This document shows positions 29,412 through 37,836 of a DNA stretch of 64,000 nucleotides, one piece after another (position 1 is the first letter of the stretch; each line of letters opens with the position of its first letter). The notes beneath the pieces are model-generated. The model had not been told where the DNA came from. It made no database searches and saw only the letters and a program-made list of their open reading frames with translations. The position numbers and the translations under genes are program-made. Source of the stretch: Pseudomonas fluorescens (GTDB taxonomy: Bacteria > Pseudomonadota > Gammaproteobacteria > Pseudomonadales > Pseudomonadaceae). The DNA is taken from positions 62,001 to 126,000 of the forward strand of contig NZ_CABVIY010000005.1 in the NCBI RefSeq assembly GCF_902498195.1, read 5' to 3'.

Positions 29412-30056
29412 ATGCACGGAAGCATTTCGACTGGACTATTAACCGCACACAATCTTGTCTCCTGTATTGGTGAACTTTCACCACAGGATTATGACGACTT
29501 CACCGATTGCACACAGATCGCCACCAACTCCGCTGACAGGGCCAGCAACCGCTTCGCCAACTCAACAGCGTGGCTGAATGAATTCGTAAATACACTGAAC
29601 TACTTGGGTTGGTCGGCCTTTGAGGACACCATCACGACCCGCACCCGTTACATGGATTCCAGTAGCGTGGCGGAGTTTTTGGTCCAGAGCGCTCAACGCA
29701 TGCAGGATTCCCGACAAGGAAACGCCATGATCGACACGCTCGACGCGCTGAAACCCGACCAACCGGCGCTGTACTCGCTGGATGAAGAAAGTCTGATGGG
29801 CAAGCGTTTTCAAGTGATACCTGCACGCTACGATTCAAAAGGTTGTCTCCACATCGCCGTCTTCAATCTTGAATTGGTAGTGCATATGAAAAAAAGCAGC
29901 TTCCTTTTCTATGACTGGGAAGATCCTTCGACAAAAATGATCCAGCAAAGCGCTTACCTGACGCTGGATAGAGGCGGCCTGAACGCCAATAGAGCGCGCA
30001 TCGAAAAAACAAAGCGCGAGATCCGCATGAAGCGGTTCGACCTGCGCAAAGCGTGA
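29412..30056 (+). CDS. Unknown protein, paralogue of 23765-24580
   Basis: An unrecognised protein of 214 residues, no signal peptide, no membrane helix. It shares with the 23765 gene an AW..EF....LGW segment, an exact LDALK, a buried strand ending FLFYDWEDPS and a basic end (RMKRFDLRKA). It lies in the gap between cobG and cobL, which in PAO1 are, to my memory, neighbours. GAGGA sits 7 nt before the ATG. The gene and its leader are AT-richer than the cob genes on both sides, which suggests acquisition. Confidence 0.75.
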   Translation: MHGSISTGLLTAHNLVSCIGELSPQDYDDFTDCTQIATNSADRASNRFANSTAWLNEFVNTLNYLGWSAFEDTITTRTRYMDSSSVAEFLVQSAQRMQDSRQGNAMIDTLDALKPDQPALYSLDEESLMGKRFQVIPARYDSKGCLHIAVFNLELVVHMKKSSFLFYDWEDPSTKMIQQSAYLTLDRGGLNANRARIEKTKREIRMKRFDLRKA

Positions 30057-30107
30057 TCGGGTTGAACGCTCTATCACGTTGAAAGGCGTGTACCACCGTC
30101 GGCGCGC

Positions 30108-30113
30108 TATGAT
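30108..30113 (+). promoter_or_regulatory. Putative -10 before cobL
   Basis: TATGAT flanked by GCGC on both sides lies 70 nt before cobL. The -35 is not convincing. It would give cobL-cbiD-cobK a promoter separate from the preceding unknown gene. Confidence 0.3.
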
Positions 30114-30122
30114 GCGCAACCC

Positions 30123-30146
30123 CCACACCGGCACAGCCCGGCGTGG
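30123..30146 (+). other. Hairpin in the cobL leader
   Basis: CCAC-A-CCGG pairs with CCGG-C-GTGG around a 6-nt loop, eight pairs and one mismatch. It may end transcription of the preceding unknown gene or act in the cobL leader. It lacks the conserved boxes of a cobalamin riboswitch. Confidence 0.35.
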
Positions 30147-30182
30147 TGTTGATTAGGCATCGATTGATGGAAGAGGAATGGC

Positions 30183-31394
30183 ATGACCCCCTGGCTGACA
30201 GTGGTAGGCATCGGAGAAGAAGGCTTCAAGGGTCTTGGCAAAAATGCCCGACACGCTTTGCTGAACGCTTCGCGGATCATGGGTGGGCAACGGCAACTGG
30301 ATTTGTTGCCCGCCTGCATCCGTGGCGAGCGGCAGTTGTGGCCCAGCCCTTTTTCCCTGGACCCCGTCCTGGCGAGGCGTGGCGAGCCTGTCTGTGTACT
30401 GGCCAGCGGCGACCCGATGTTGTTCGGGGTGGGTGCCAGCCTTGCCCGGAAACTGTCCGGCGATGACATGCTGATCCTGCCCGCCCCCTCTTCTTGCTCG
30501 CTCGCCGCCGCCCGAATGGGTTGGCCATTGCAGGACGTGGTCACGCTGTCGGTGGTGGCCCGCCCTGTCGCCGCACTGTGCGCCCAACTGTTCAATGGCG
30601 CGCGCCTGCTGGTACTGAGCAACGACGGCCGAAGCCCCGCCGCCATCGCCGCGCTGTTGCGTGAACAGGGTTTCGGTCCCAGCCGCCTCAGCGTGCTGGA
30701 ACACCTGGGCGCTGAAACCGAGCGACGTATCGACGGCATCGCCAGCGACTGGTCCGATTGCACCATCGCCGACTTGAACCTGATCGCCATTGACTGCATT
30801 GCCGAGCCGAACACACCGCGCCTGTCACGCCTCGCCGGGTTGCCGGATTCTGCGTTCAAGCATGACGGCCAACTGACCAAACGCGACGTGCGCGCCATCA
30901 CCCTCGCCCGTCTGGCCCCGGTGCCTGGCGAATTGCTGTGGGATGTCGGCGCCGGCAGTGGCTCGATCGGCATCGAATGGATGCGCGCCCATCCCAGTTG
31001 CCGGGCGCTGGCCATCGAGGCCGACGAAGGACGCCAGCCATTGATCGAGCACAACCGCGATGCCCTCGGCGTGCCCGGCTTGCAACTGATTCGCGGCCGG
31101 GCGCCGCAAGCCCTTGAGGGACTGGAACGTCCGGACGCCATTTTCATCGGCGGTGGCGTTACCCGCGAAGGCGTGCTGGGCACTTGCTGGGCGGCCCTCA
31201 AGCCGGGAGGCCGACTGGTCGCCAACGCGGTCACCCTGCAAAGTGAAATGACCCTGATGGCGTGGCGTGAACAACATGGCGGGGAGCTGACGCGCATTCA
31301 TATCGCCCAGGCGCAACCGCTGGGCGACTTCGACACCTGGCGCCAGGCCTTGCCGATCACCCTGCTGGACATGACGAAACCTCGCGATGCGTGA
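30183..31394 (+). CDS. cobL: Precorrin-6Y C5,15-methyltransferase (decarboxylating)
   Basis: A fused enzyme of 403 residues. The N-terminal CbiE-like half (about 1-200: TVVGIGEEGFKGL, LASGDPMLFGVGASL) methylates C5 and C15. The CbiT-like half (about 215-403: LLWDVGAGSGSIGIEWM, AIFIGGGVTREG) methylates and decarboxylates the C12 acetate. AGAGGA precedes the ATG. It overlaps cbiD by 8 bp. Confidence 0.95.
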   Translation: MTPWLTVVGIGEEGFKGLGKNARHALLNASRIMGGQRQLDLLPACIRGERQLWPSPFSLDPVLARRGEPVCVLASGDPMLFGVGASLARKLSGDDMLILPAPSSCSLAAARMGWPLQDVVTLSVVARPVAALCAQLFNGARLLVLSNDGRSPAAIAALLREQGFGPSRLSVLEHLGAETERRIDGIASDWSDCTIADLNLIAIDCIAEPNTPRLSRLAGLPDSAFKHDGQLTKRDVRAITLARLAPVPGELLWDVGAGSGSIGIEWMRAHPSCRALAIEADEGRQPLIEHNRDALGVPGLQLIRGRAPQALEGLERPDAIFIGGGVTREGVLGTCWAALKPGGRLVANAVTLQSEMTLMAWREQHGGELTRIHIAQAQPLGDFDTWRQALPITLLDMTKPRDA

Positions 31395-32484
31395 TGAAAC
31401 CGCCGAACAACCCGCGCCGCTGCGCAGTGGCCTGACCACGGGCAGCTGCGCCACGGCGACCAGCCTCGCGGCGGCACGCCTGCTGCTTGCGGGCGCGACG
31501 GCGGACGCGGTGGAAATCACCTTGCCCAAGGGCAAACAGGTGCAGATGCGCCTGGAGTTCTGCCGGCGGGTGGACGACGGCGCCGAGGCCGGCACCCTCA
31601 AGGATGCCGGCGACGATCCCGACGTCACCCATGGCGCCCTGCTCTATTCCCGGGTGCGATTGCGCGCGGAACCCGGCGTTGATTTCAAGGCCGGGCGCGG
31701 TGTTGGCACCGTGACTCGTCCCGGGCTGGTGCTGGGGGTTGGCGAACCGGCGATCAACCCGGTACCGCGCAAAATGATCACCGATCACCTGACCCGACTC
31801 GCGACGGAATCGGGTTATCACGGGGGTTTCGAAGTCACGGTCAACGTCGAAAACGGCGAAGCGCTGGCACTCAAGACCATGAACCCGCGCCTGGGGATTC
31901 TCGGCGGTCTGTCGATCCTCGGCACCAGTGGCATTGTCCGGCCGTTTTCCTGTGCGGCCTACATTGCCTCGATCCACCAGGGCATCGACGTGGCCAAAAC
32001 CAACGGCTACCTGCACATCGCCGCGTGCACCGGCAACGCCAGCGAAGACACCATGCGCCGAGTCTACAACCTGCCGGAAATCGCCCTGATCGAGATGGGC
32101 GACTTCGTCGGCGCCGTGCTCAAACACCTGCGCAAAGTGCCGGTGGACAAACTGAGCATCTGTGGCGGCTTCGGCAAGATCAGCAAACTGGCGGCCGGGC
32201 ACATGGACCTGCACAGCCGGCATTCGAGCATCGACTTGCCGCAACTGGCCGAGTGGGCCGCCGCGATCGGCGCGGATACGGCGTTGCAGCAAGGCATCCG
32301 CGACGCCAACACCAGCCAGCAAGCCCTGGCCATGGCCAGCGCCGCCGGCATCGCCCTGGGTGATGCGGTGTGCCTGCACGCCCTGGACTTTGCCCGCAGC
32401 GTGGTGCCGGCGCAGGTCCAGGTCGAAGTATTTGCCATCGACCGCCAGGGCGGGATTGTGGGTCATGCCGGAGCCTTTCAATGA
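31387..32484 (+). CDS. cbiD: Precorrin-5 C1-methyltransferase, CbiD type
   Basis: A protein of 365 residues with the CbiD signature LRSGLTTGSCATATSLAAARLLL and the NMNPRLGILGGLSILGTSG-like central segment (TMNPRLGILGGLSILGTSG here). CbiD is the C1 methylase of the cobalt-early pathway; pseudomonads use it in place of CobF. It links cobL and cobK by short overlaps (8 bp and ATGA). Confidence 0.94.
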   Translation: MRDETAEQPAPLRSGLTTGSCATATSLAAARLLLAGATADAVEITLPKGKQVQMRLEFCRRVDDGAEAGTLKDAGDDPDVTHGALLYSRVRLRAEPGVDFKAGRGVGTVTRPGLVLGVGEPAINPVPRKMITDHLTRLATESGYHGGFEVTVNVENGEALALKTMNPRLGILGGLSILGTSGIVRPFSCAAYIASIHQGIDVAKTNGYLHIAACTGNASEDTMRRVYNLPEIALIEMGDFVGAVLKHLRKVPVDKLSICGGFGKISKLAAGHMDLHSRHSSIDLPQLAEWAAAIGADTALQQGIRDANTSQQALAMASAAGIALGDAVCLHALDFARSVVPAQVQVEVFAIDRQGGIVGHAGAFQ

Positions 32485-33206
32485 AGCGCGTGCTGTTACT
32501 GGGCGGGGTGACCGAAGCCCTGGCCATCGCCCGGACCCTCGGTCCGGAACACATCTACAGCCTGGCGGGCATCGGTCGAATACCCACGGACCTGACCTGC
32601 CAGGTGCGCGTCGGCGGCTATGGCGGTGCCGAAGGGTTGGCGCAGTTCATCCGCGACCAACGGATTGACCTGCTGCTCGATGCCACGCATCCCTACGCGG
32701 CAAAAATCAGCCAGAACGCTGCGACCGCAGCGCGGTTGAGCGGTATTGCGTGCTGGGCACTGCGACGCCCGGCATGGCAGCCCCAGGCCGGGGACGACTG
32801 GCGCGAAGTCGGCGATTGGGCCGAGCTGATCCAGGCCCTGAAACCCTTCCGCCGACCGCTGTTCACCCTGGGCCGCGAACCCTTGCAACACCTGGACGAA
32901 ATCCCTGCAGACCAGTTCTGGACCTTGCGAGCGCTGGACCTGTATCCGGGCAACGAGCGCTGCGAAGTGATCGGCGCGCGCGGGCCATTCCTGATCGACG
33001 ATGAGCGGGCATTGTTCGAAAGTCGGCGGATCGATGTGTTGATCAGCAAGAACAGCGGCAGCACCGCGACTGAACCGAAGCTGGAAATAGCGCGTGAGCG
33101 TGGAGTGCCGGTGTTGGTGTTGAAGCGGCCGGTGTTGCCGGGGGTTGAGCGGGAGTTTTTGACGTTTGAGGAAACACTTGGAGCGTTGGCGACCCTGACT
33201 CAGTGA
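32481..33206 (+). CDS. cobK: Precorrin-6A reductase
   Basis: A protein of 241 residues that reduces precorrin-6A to 6B with NADPH. It starts MKRVLLLGGVTEALAIARTL and contains DATHPYAAKISQNAATAA and a late SKNSGSTATEPKLE motif, as in CobK/CbiJ. The ATG overlaps the cbiD stop (ATGA). It is the last cob gene here; cobM, cobN, cobO and later steps must be elsewhere. Confidence 0.95.
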   Translation: MKRVLLLGGVTEALAIARTLGPEHIYSLAGIGRIPTDLTCQVRVGGYGGAEGLAQFIRDQRIDLLLDATHPYAAKISQNAATAARLSGIACWALRRPAWQPQAGDDWREVGDWAELIQALKPFRRPLFTLGREPLQHLDEIPADQFWTLRALDLYPGNERCEVIGARGPFLIDDERALFESRRIDVLISKNSGSTATEPKLEIARERGVPVLVLKRPVLPGVEREFLTFEETLGALATLTQ

Positions 33207-33232
33207 GGCAGGATTAGCGGCTTGCATGAACA

Positions 33233-33248
33233 GTAACCTATTTGTTAC
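33233..33248. promoter_or_regulatory. Candidate toxin-antitoxin operator
   Basis: GTAAC and GTTAC form a small dyad with a 6-nt spacer, 14 nt before the toxin start. Antitoxins of this type usually bind such a site to repress their own operon. Confidence 0.3.
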
Positions 33249-33262
33249 CTTCAGGGCCGCCT

Positions 33263-33598
33263 GTGATCACACTCGAAGAATACTTGCAGGACAACGAAAC
33301 AAGCCCCTTCGGGCGTTGGTTTTGCACCTTGAATGCGCAGGCCGCGCTTAAGGTATCCAATGCGCTGATAAGACTGGAACTCGGCAACACATCCAACATC
33401 AAGTGGTTCGATGGCCTTGGCGAATACCGAATCAATTGGGGCCCCGGTTACAGAATCTATCTTGTTCAAGAAGGCAAACGGCTAATCATCCTTTTCGGTG
33501 GAGGCGACAAGTCCACTCAAAAAGCCGACATCAAACAGGCCAAATCATTGATTGCCGAATATCGGGCCCGAAAAACAGCCGACCGACACCGGAGATAA
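33263..33598 (+). CDS. RelE/HigB-superfamily toxin
   Basis: A protein of 111 residues of the addiction-module killer family (Gp49/RelE-like fold). Recognisable parts are the helical N terminus, GNTSNIKWFDGLGEYRINWG, YRIYLVQ, and LFGGGDKSTQKADIKQAK near the end. Such toxins cut mRNA on the ribosome. GTG at 33263 is preferred to a TTG at 33242 because CAGGG lies upstream. The antitoxin follows 4 bp later, the toxin-first order of HigBA-type modules. It sits directly after cobK. Confidence 0.85.
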   Translation: MITLEEYLQDNETSPFGRWFCTLNAQAALKVSNALIRLELGNTSNIKWFDGLGEYRINWGPGYRIYLVQEGKRLIILFGGGDKSTQKADIKQAKSLIAEYRARKTADRHRR

Positions 33599-33602
33599 CA
33601 TC

Positions 33603-33926
33603 ATGGCGCTCACCCGAAGCTACAAACATACTATTGCCGAGCGTGCCCAGCGTGACCCCGAGTTCGCACAGGCATTATTGGATGAGGCTGCTACGCTGTT
33701 TCTTAATGGCGAACCCGAGATGGCCAGGATCATTTTGCGTGATCTCGTCAATGCCACTGTCGGCTTCGAAGGTTTGGCAAAGGAGACGGCAAAGCCCAGT
33801 AAAAGTCTGCATCGAATGTTGTCTGCCAAAGGCAACCCGAGCATGGACAACCTGGCAGCGATCTTCGCCGTCATTCGCGCTACGCTTGGTGTAGATATGC
33901 AAGTGCATGCGGTACGTGCGCACTGA
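33603..33926 (+). CDS. HigA-like antitoxin
   Basis: A protein of 107 residues matching the 'addiction module antidote' family with a C-terminal Cro/C1-type helix-turn-helix (LAKETAKPSKSLHRMLSAKGNPSMDNLAAIFAVI). It is expected to neutralise the preceding toxin and repress the pair. GGAG lies 8 nt before the ATG at 33603. Confidence 0.85.
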   Translation: MALTRSYKHTIAERAQRDPEFAQALLDEAATLFLNGEPEMARIILRDLVNATVGFEGLAKETAKPSKSLHRMLSAKGNPSMDNLAAIFAVIRATLGVDMQVHAVRAH

Positions 33927-33994
33927 TAGCGCAAGGGGCACGTAACTTTTACTGCGACACCACACCGCACGCCGCTTTTTTACTTATCGGCATT

Positions 33995-34021
33995 GATCAG
34001 GCTAAATAGCCGCGCCTGATC
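33995..34021. promoter_or_regulatory. Perfect dyad before the copper cluster
   Basis: GATCAGGC (33995-34002) and GCCTGATC (34014-34021) are exact reverse complements with an 11-nt AT-rich spacer, ending 22 nt before the first DUF2946 gene. It could be an operator for a metal regulator or a terminator for the toxin-antitoxin unit. Confidence 0.4.
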
Positions 34022-34043
34022 GCCCACCCAACGGATCTGTCCC

Positions 34044-34442
34044 ATGTCCCGACAACGGCTCGCAATTGCCTGGATAGCCTGCTTCGCAGTGCTGTTCAAT
34101 CTGCTCGCCATGCCGATGAGCGGGGCGATGGCGCAGTCGGCGAAATCGCCCGCCGAACAGTTGTTGTGGGGCAGTTTCTGTTCGTCCGGCGGCACCAAGA
34201 TGGTCGCGATCTCCCTGGGTGAAATCGAGAAACAAACCTCGCCGAGCGATGATCATTCCAACATGCAGCATTGCTGGTGCTGTTCCGGCTCCGCGCCACT
34301 GGTGGCGTTGCCCGGCCATGTTCCGCAACTGTATTTCGCGCAGTTCGAAGCCAATCGAAGCATGCCCCCCGCCTCTCTCAATACGCCGTCGCCACGCCAG
34401 CAATGGCCGAGCCTCAATCCCCGCGCATCCCCTCTGGTGTAA
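34044..34442 (+). CDS. DUF2946 family protein
   Basis: A protein of 132 residues with a signal peptide or N-terminal anchor (LAIAWIACFAVLFNLLAMPMSGAMA). The mature part has a probable metal-binding cluster HSNMQHCWCCSG. DUF2946 proteins are commonly encoded beside PCuAC chaperones and copper receptors; their activity is unknown. First gene of a four-gene plus-strand cluster. Confidence 0.85.
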   Translation: MSRQRLAIAWIACFAVLFNLLAMPMSGAMAQSAKSPAEQLLWGSFCSSGGTKMVAISLGEIEKQTSPSDDHSNMQHCWCCSGSAPLVALPGHVPQLYFAQFEANRSMPPASLNTPSPRQQWPSLNPRASPLV

Positions 34443-34490
34443 TTCCTTTTCGCAATTGACCTGCGTTTTGAATCGTTCCGGAGAACCGTC

Positions 34491-34970
34491 ATGCTGAACA
34501 AATTCATCGTTGTGGCCGCGTTGCTGCTGCCTGCCTGCTTCGCCAATGCCCACGAATACAAGGTCGGGGAGCTGGAAATCGCTCATCCCTGGTCGCAGGA
34601 ATTGCCCCCCAACGCGCCGAACGTTGCCGCCTACTTCGTGATTCACAACGCAGGCACATCCGCCGATCGCCTCCTCAGTGTCGACTCGCCGATTGCAGGC
34701 GAGGCGCAACTGCACGAGCACGTGATGCAAAACGACGTGATGAAAATGCAGCATGTACCGAGCGTGGAAATCCCTGCGGGTGGCGAAGTCACGTTCGCAC
34801 CGATGGCCTACCACGTGATGCTGCTGAACCTGAAAGACCGCAGCCTGCTGAGCGACGGCAAGCGCTTCCCGATGACCATGCACTTCGAGAAGTCCGGTGA
34901 CGTGAAAGTTGAAGTGGCGGTGCAGAAGCAGGCGCCTGAAGGCACGCAAAAGCACGCGCACGTCCAGTAA
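34491..34970 (+). CDS. Periplasmic copper chaperone PCu(A)C
   Basis: A protein of 159 residues with a clear signal peptide (KFIVVAALLLPACFANA). It has the family's His/Met copper site: HEHVMQNDVMKMQHV followed by a PMAYHVMLL motif. PCuAC proteins bind Cu(I) and often deliver it to cytochrome oxidase or support copper supply. GGAG precedes the ATG. It sits between two DUF2946 genes. Confidence 0.9.
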   Translation: MLNKFIVVAALLLPACFANAHEYKVGELEIAHPWSQELPPNAPNVAAYFVIHNAGTSADRLLSVDSPIAGEAQLHEHVMQNDVMKMQHVPSVEIPAGGEVTFAPMAYHVMLLNLKDRSLLSDGKRFPMTMHFEKSGDVKVEVAVQKQAPEGTQKHAHVQ

Positions 34971-34991
34971 CCGACTGAGCCGAAAACGCCC

Positions 34992-35432
34992 ATGCGCCCG
35001 CTTAGCGCCAGGTCATCCAGCCCCCGCCGTCAGCCATCGAGCCTGACGCGCGGCAGCTGGATCAGCCTGTTCGCCATGTTGATGATCTTCATCGGCCCGC
35101 TGGTTTCCCAGTCGATGCCGATGGACTCACGCGCGGCCATGAGCATGTCGATGGACATGCCCATGGATACGGCCACGCTGGACCACGCCGGGCACGGCGC
35201 GCAATCCGATGCCGAGCACTGCCCGCCGCAGGCCGGACATCACGCCATCTGGGAAAAGTGCGGCTATTGCAGCCTGCTGTTCAATTGCCCGGCACTCACC
35301 GGTGGCGTGTCATTCACGGCGTTCGATGCGCCCCCCACCAGCCATTTCACCCCCCCTTCCCCGCGCCTGGGCTATGCCCGGCAGACCATTTTTCCCGGAG
35401 CCCGCACCCGCGCCCCGCCCATCGTCGCGTAG
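34992..35432 (+). CDS. Second DUF2946 family protein
   Basis: A protein of 146 residues with an N-terminal hydrophobic segment (WISLFAMLMIFIGPLVSQSM). After it come a methionine-rich stretch (MSMSMDMPMDTATLDHAGHG) and a cysteine pair (EKCGYCSLLFNCP), all plausible soft-metal ligands. It belongs to the same family as 34044-34442 but the two are only distantly alike. Translation start site has a weak ribosome site. Confidence 0.82.
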   Translation: MRPLSARSSSPRRQPSSLTRGSWISLFAMLMIFIGPLVSQSMPMDSRAAMSMSMDMPMDTATLDHAGHGAQSDAEHCPPQAGHHAIWEKCGYCSLLFNCPALTGGVSFTAFDAPPTSHFTPPSPRLGYARQTIFPGARTRAPPIVA

Positions 35433-35479
35433 TCCCGCCAACCATAACTAAAAGATCCGAAGTACGCGGAGCACTCGTG

Positions 35480-36859
35480 ATGAATCAGCCCAAAGTGAAT
35501 TTCTACAACCTGGCCTGGCGCTGGCATTTCTACGCCGGATTGTTTGTCGCGCCATTCATGGTGATGCTGGCCCTGACCGGCACCATTTACCTGTTCAAAC
35601 CGCAACTCGACTCGGTGATGTACAGCAACTGGCTCAATGTTCCTGCCGGGCATCACACCGTCGCAGCCGATGACTTGATGAAACGCGTGAAAGACGCTTA
35701 TCCGCAAGGCACCATCAAGCAATACCTGCCACCGGTGAACGCCGAACGCAGCGCCCAGTTTGTCGTGCTCGACAGCGGCAAAGAGCTGAACGTATTCGTC
35801 GATCCGTACCGTGGCGACATCCTCGGCGAGCAAGACGCCAAGAAAAACCTGCAAGCCATCGCACGGGCAATTCACGGCGAATTGATGGTCGGCACCGTCG
35901 GCGACCGCCTGGTGGAAATGGCCGCCGGCTGGGGTGTGGTGCTGGTGGTGTCCGGAGTGTTCCTGTGGTGGCCGCGCGGCCAGGCCGCCGGCATTCTATG
36001 GCCACGCCTGAGCAGTCGTGGCCGGGTGCTGTGGCGCGACTTGCACGCCGTGACCGGTTTCTGGGGCGCTTCCTTGCTGCTGGTGATGTTGCTCAGTGGC
36101 ATGACCTGGACCGGTTTCTGGGGCCAGCAATACGCAGCCGTCTGGAACGTCTTTCCGGCGGCGATGTGGGATGACGTGCCGAAGTCCGACGTCGAGGCGC
36201 GCAGCCTCAACGAGGCTCACCGCCAGACCGTGCCGTGGGCCATGGAAAACACGCCGATGCCGATGTCCGGTGACCATGCCGAACACATGGCCCACAGCGG
36301 TGCGCAAACCGGCCCCGCCGCGCCGACCATCAGCTTGCAGGACGTGCAAAACATCGCCACGCAGAGCAAGGTCGAACCGGGTTACAGCATCACCTTGCCG
36401 ACCACCGCGACCGGCGTTTTCACCATCGCGGTGTTCGCCGATGACCCGCGCAACGACGCCACCCTGCATGTCGATCAGTACAGCGGCAAGGTCCTGGCCG
36501 ATGTGCGTTACGAGCAATACGGCACCGTCGCCCGTGCCACGGAAATCGGCGTGATGCTGCATGAAGGCAAGATGTTCGGGGTGTTCAATCAGATCGTCGT
36601 GCTGCTGATCTGCCTGATGATCCTGCTCAGCGCCGTCAGCGGCGTGGTGATCTGGTGGAAGCGCCGTCCGCAAGGCAAGTTCGGCGTGCCACCGCTGCGT
36701 CATGACCTGCCGAAATGGAAAACCGCGATGGTCATCATGTTCGCCCTGGCGGTGGCATTCCCCTTGGTGGGGGCTTCGCTGGTGGTGGTCTGGCTGCTCG
36801 ACAAGCTGCTGCTGTCGCGCTTCACCCGGCAAACTGAGAGCGCCTCAACTTCATCATGA
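35480..36859 (+). CDS. PepSY-associated transmembrane protein
   Basis: A protein of 459 residues with four main transmembrane helices (about 16-38, 140-160, 190-210 and 375-395, plus a hydrophobic end) and PepSY-type periplasmic loops. The loop after helix 3 carries PMPMSGDHAEHMAHSG, rich in Met and His. Family members are thought to act as inner-membrane reductases or accessory proteins for metal or siderophore uptake. The ATG at 35480 with CGGAG upstream is chosen over a longer frame that runs through the preceding DUF2946 gene. Confidence 0.85.
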   Translation: MNQPKVNFYNLAWRWHFYAGLFVAPFMVMLALTGTIYLFKPQLDSVMYSNWLNVPAGHHTVAADDLMKRVKDAYPQGTIKQYLPPVNAERSAQFVVLDSGKELNVFVDPYRGDILGEQDAKKNLQAIARAIHGELMVGTVGDRLVEMAAGWGVVLVVSGVFLWWPRGQAAGILWPRLSSRGRVLWRDLHAVTGFWGASLLLVMLLSGMTWTGFWGQQYAAVWNVFPAAMWDDVPKSDVEARSLNEAHRQTVPWAMENTPMPMSGDHAEHMAHSGAQTGPAAPTISLQDVQNIATQSKVEPGYSITLPTTATGVFTIAVFADDPRNDATLHVDQYSGKVLADVRYEQYGTVARATEIGVMLHEGKMFGVFNQIVVLLICLMILLSAVSGVVIWWKRRPQGKFGVPPLRHDLPKWKTAMVIMFALAVAFPLVGASLVVVWLLDKLLLSRFTRQTESASTSS

Positions 36860-36940
36860 AGCACACGAGATGCGCGGGATTGAAGGCGCTGTAAACTGCC
36901 CGCGCATTTCGTTCACTTAGCGTCTCTTTTTCCTTTAGAC

Positions 36941-37013
36941 CGCTTTCGCGAGCAAGCCCGCTCCCACATTGGAACGTATTTCAATGGTGGGAGCGGGCTT
37001 GCTCGCGAAAGCG
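36941..37013. repeat. REP doublet (short type)
   Basis: Arms of about 31 bp, CGCTTTCGCGAGCAAGCC... facing its reverse complement, with about 10 nt between. It separates the PepSY gene from the ABC importer. Confidence 0.95.
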
Positions 37014-37047
37014 TCATCTGCATCACCGCAACTATCAGAGTTAATGC

Positions 37048-37836
37048 ATGACCTCGCTGAACCTCACACACCTCACCTGGTCCCCGCTGGGCCACGGCCA
37101 CTGTCATCACCAGTTCCAGCTGCGCGATGCCTCGCTGCACGTGGCCGCCGGTGAGTTCGTCGGGTTGATCGGCCCCAACGGCAGTGGCAAGACCAGCCTG
37201 TTGCGCTGCGCCTGGCGTTTCAGCAAACCGGAAAGCGGCGAGGTCAGGCTCGATCATCACAACGTCTGGAAGCAATCTTCACGCTGGTGCGCGCAACGCA
37301 TCGCCGTGGTGTTGCAGGAGTTCCCCGAGGCTTTCGGCCTGACCGTCGACGAAGTCGTTGCCATGGGCCGCACGCCGCACAAAGGTCTGTTTGACGGCGA
37401 TACGCTCAAGGATCGCCACCTCGCAGCCCAGGCACTGGAATCGGTGGGCCTCAAGGGCTTCGAAGACCACGCGTTTTCAACCCTGTCCGGCGGTGAAAAA
37501 CAACGGGTGATCCTCGCCCGTGCCCTGGCCCAGCAGCCGCAATTGCTGATCCTCGACGAGCCGACCAACCACCTCGACCCGCGCTATCAGCTGGAGCTGT
37601 TGCAGCTGGTCAAGCGCCTGCAGATCGGCACCCTGGCAAGCATCCATGACCTCAACCTGGCCGCCGCCTTCTGTGACCGGCTGTACGTGATCAACCACGG
37701 CCGCATCGTCGTCAGCGGCACGCCGAAACAGGTCCTGAACACCGCGTTGCTGCGCAACGTATTCGGCGTCGATGCCCTGATCGATGACCACCCCTTGCAC
37801 GGCTACCCACGAATCACCTGGATAACCCAACCATGA
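37048..37836 (+). CDS. ABC transporter ATP-binding protein (FecE/BtuD type)
   Basis: A protein of 262 residues with Walker A GPNGSGKTS, Q-loop LQEFPEAFGLTVDE, signature LSGGEKQR and Walker B LLILDEPTNH. It belongs to the class that energises uptake of cobalamin, heme or ferric siderophores. It overlaps the next gene by ATGA. In PAO1 a comparable importer (PA2912-2914) lies beside the cob genes, so cobalamin or cobinamide is a reasonable but unproven cargo. Confidence 0.9.
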   Translation: MTSLNLTHLTWSPLGHGHCHHQFQLRDASLHVAAGEFVGLIGPNGSGKTSLLRCAWRFSKPESGEVRLDHHNVWKQSSRWCAQRIAVVLQEFPEAFGLTVDEVVAMGRTPHKGLFDGDTLKDRHLAAQALESVGLKGFEDHAFSTLSGGEKQRVILARALAQQPQLLILDEPTNHLDPRYQLELLQLVKRLQIGTLASIHDLNLAAAFCDRLYVINHGRIVVSGTPKQVLNTALLRNVFGVDALIDDHPLHGYPRITWITQP

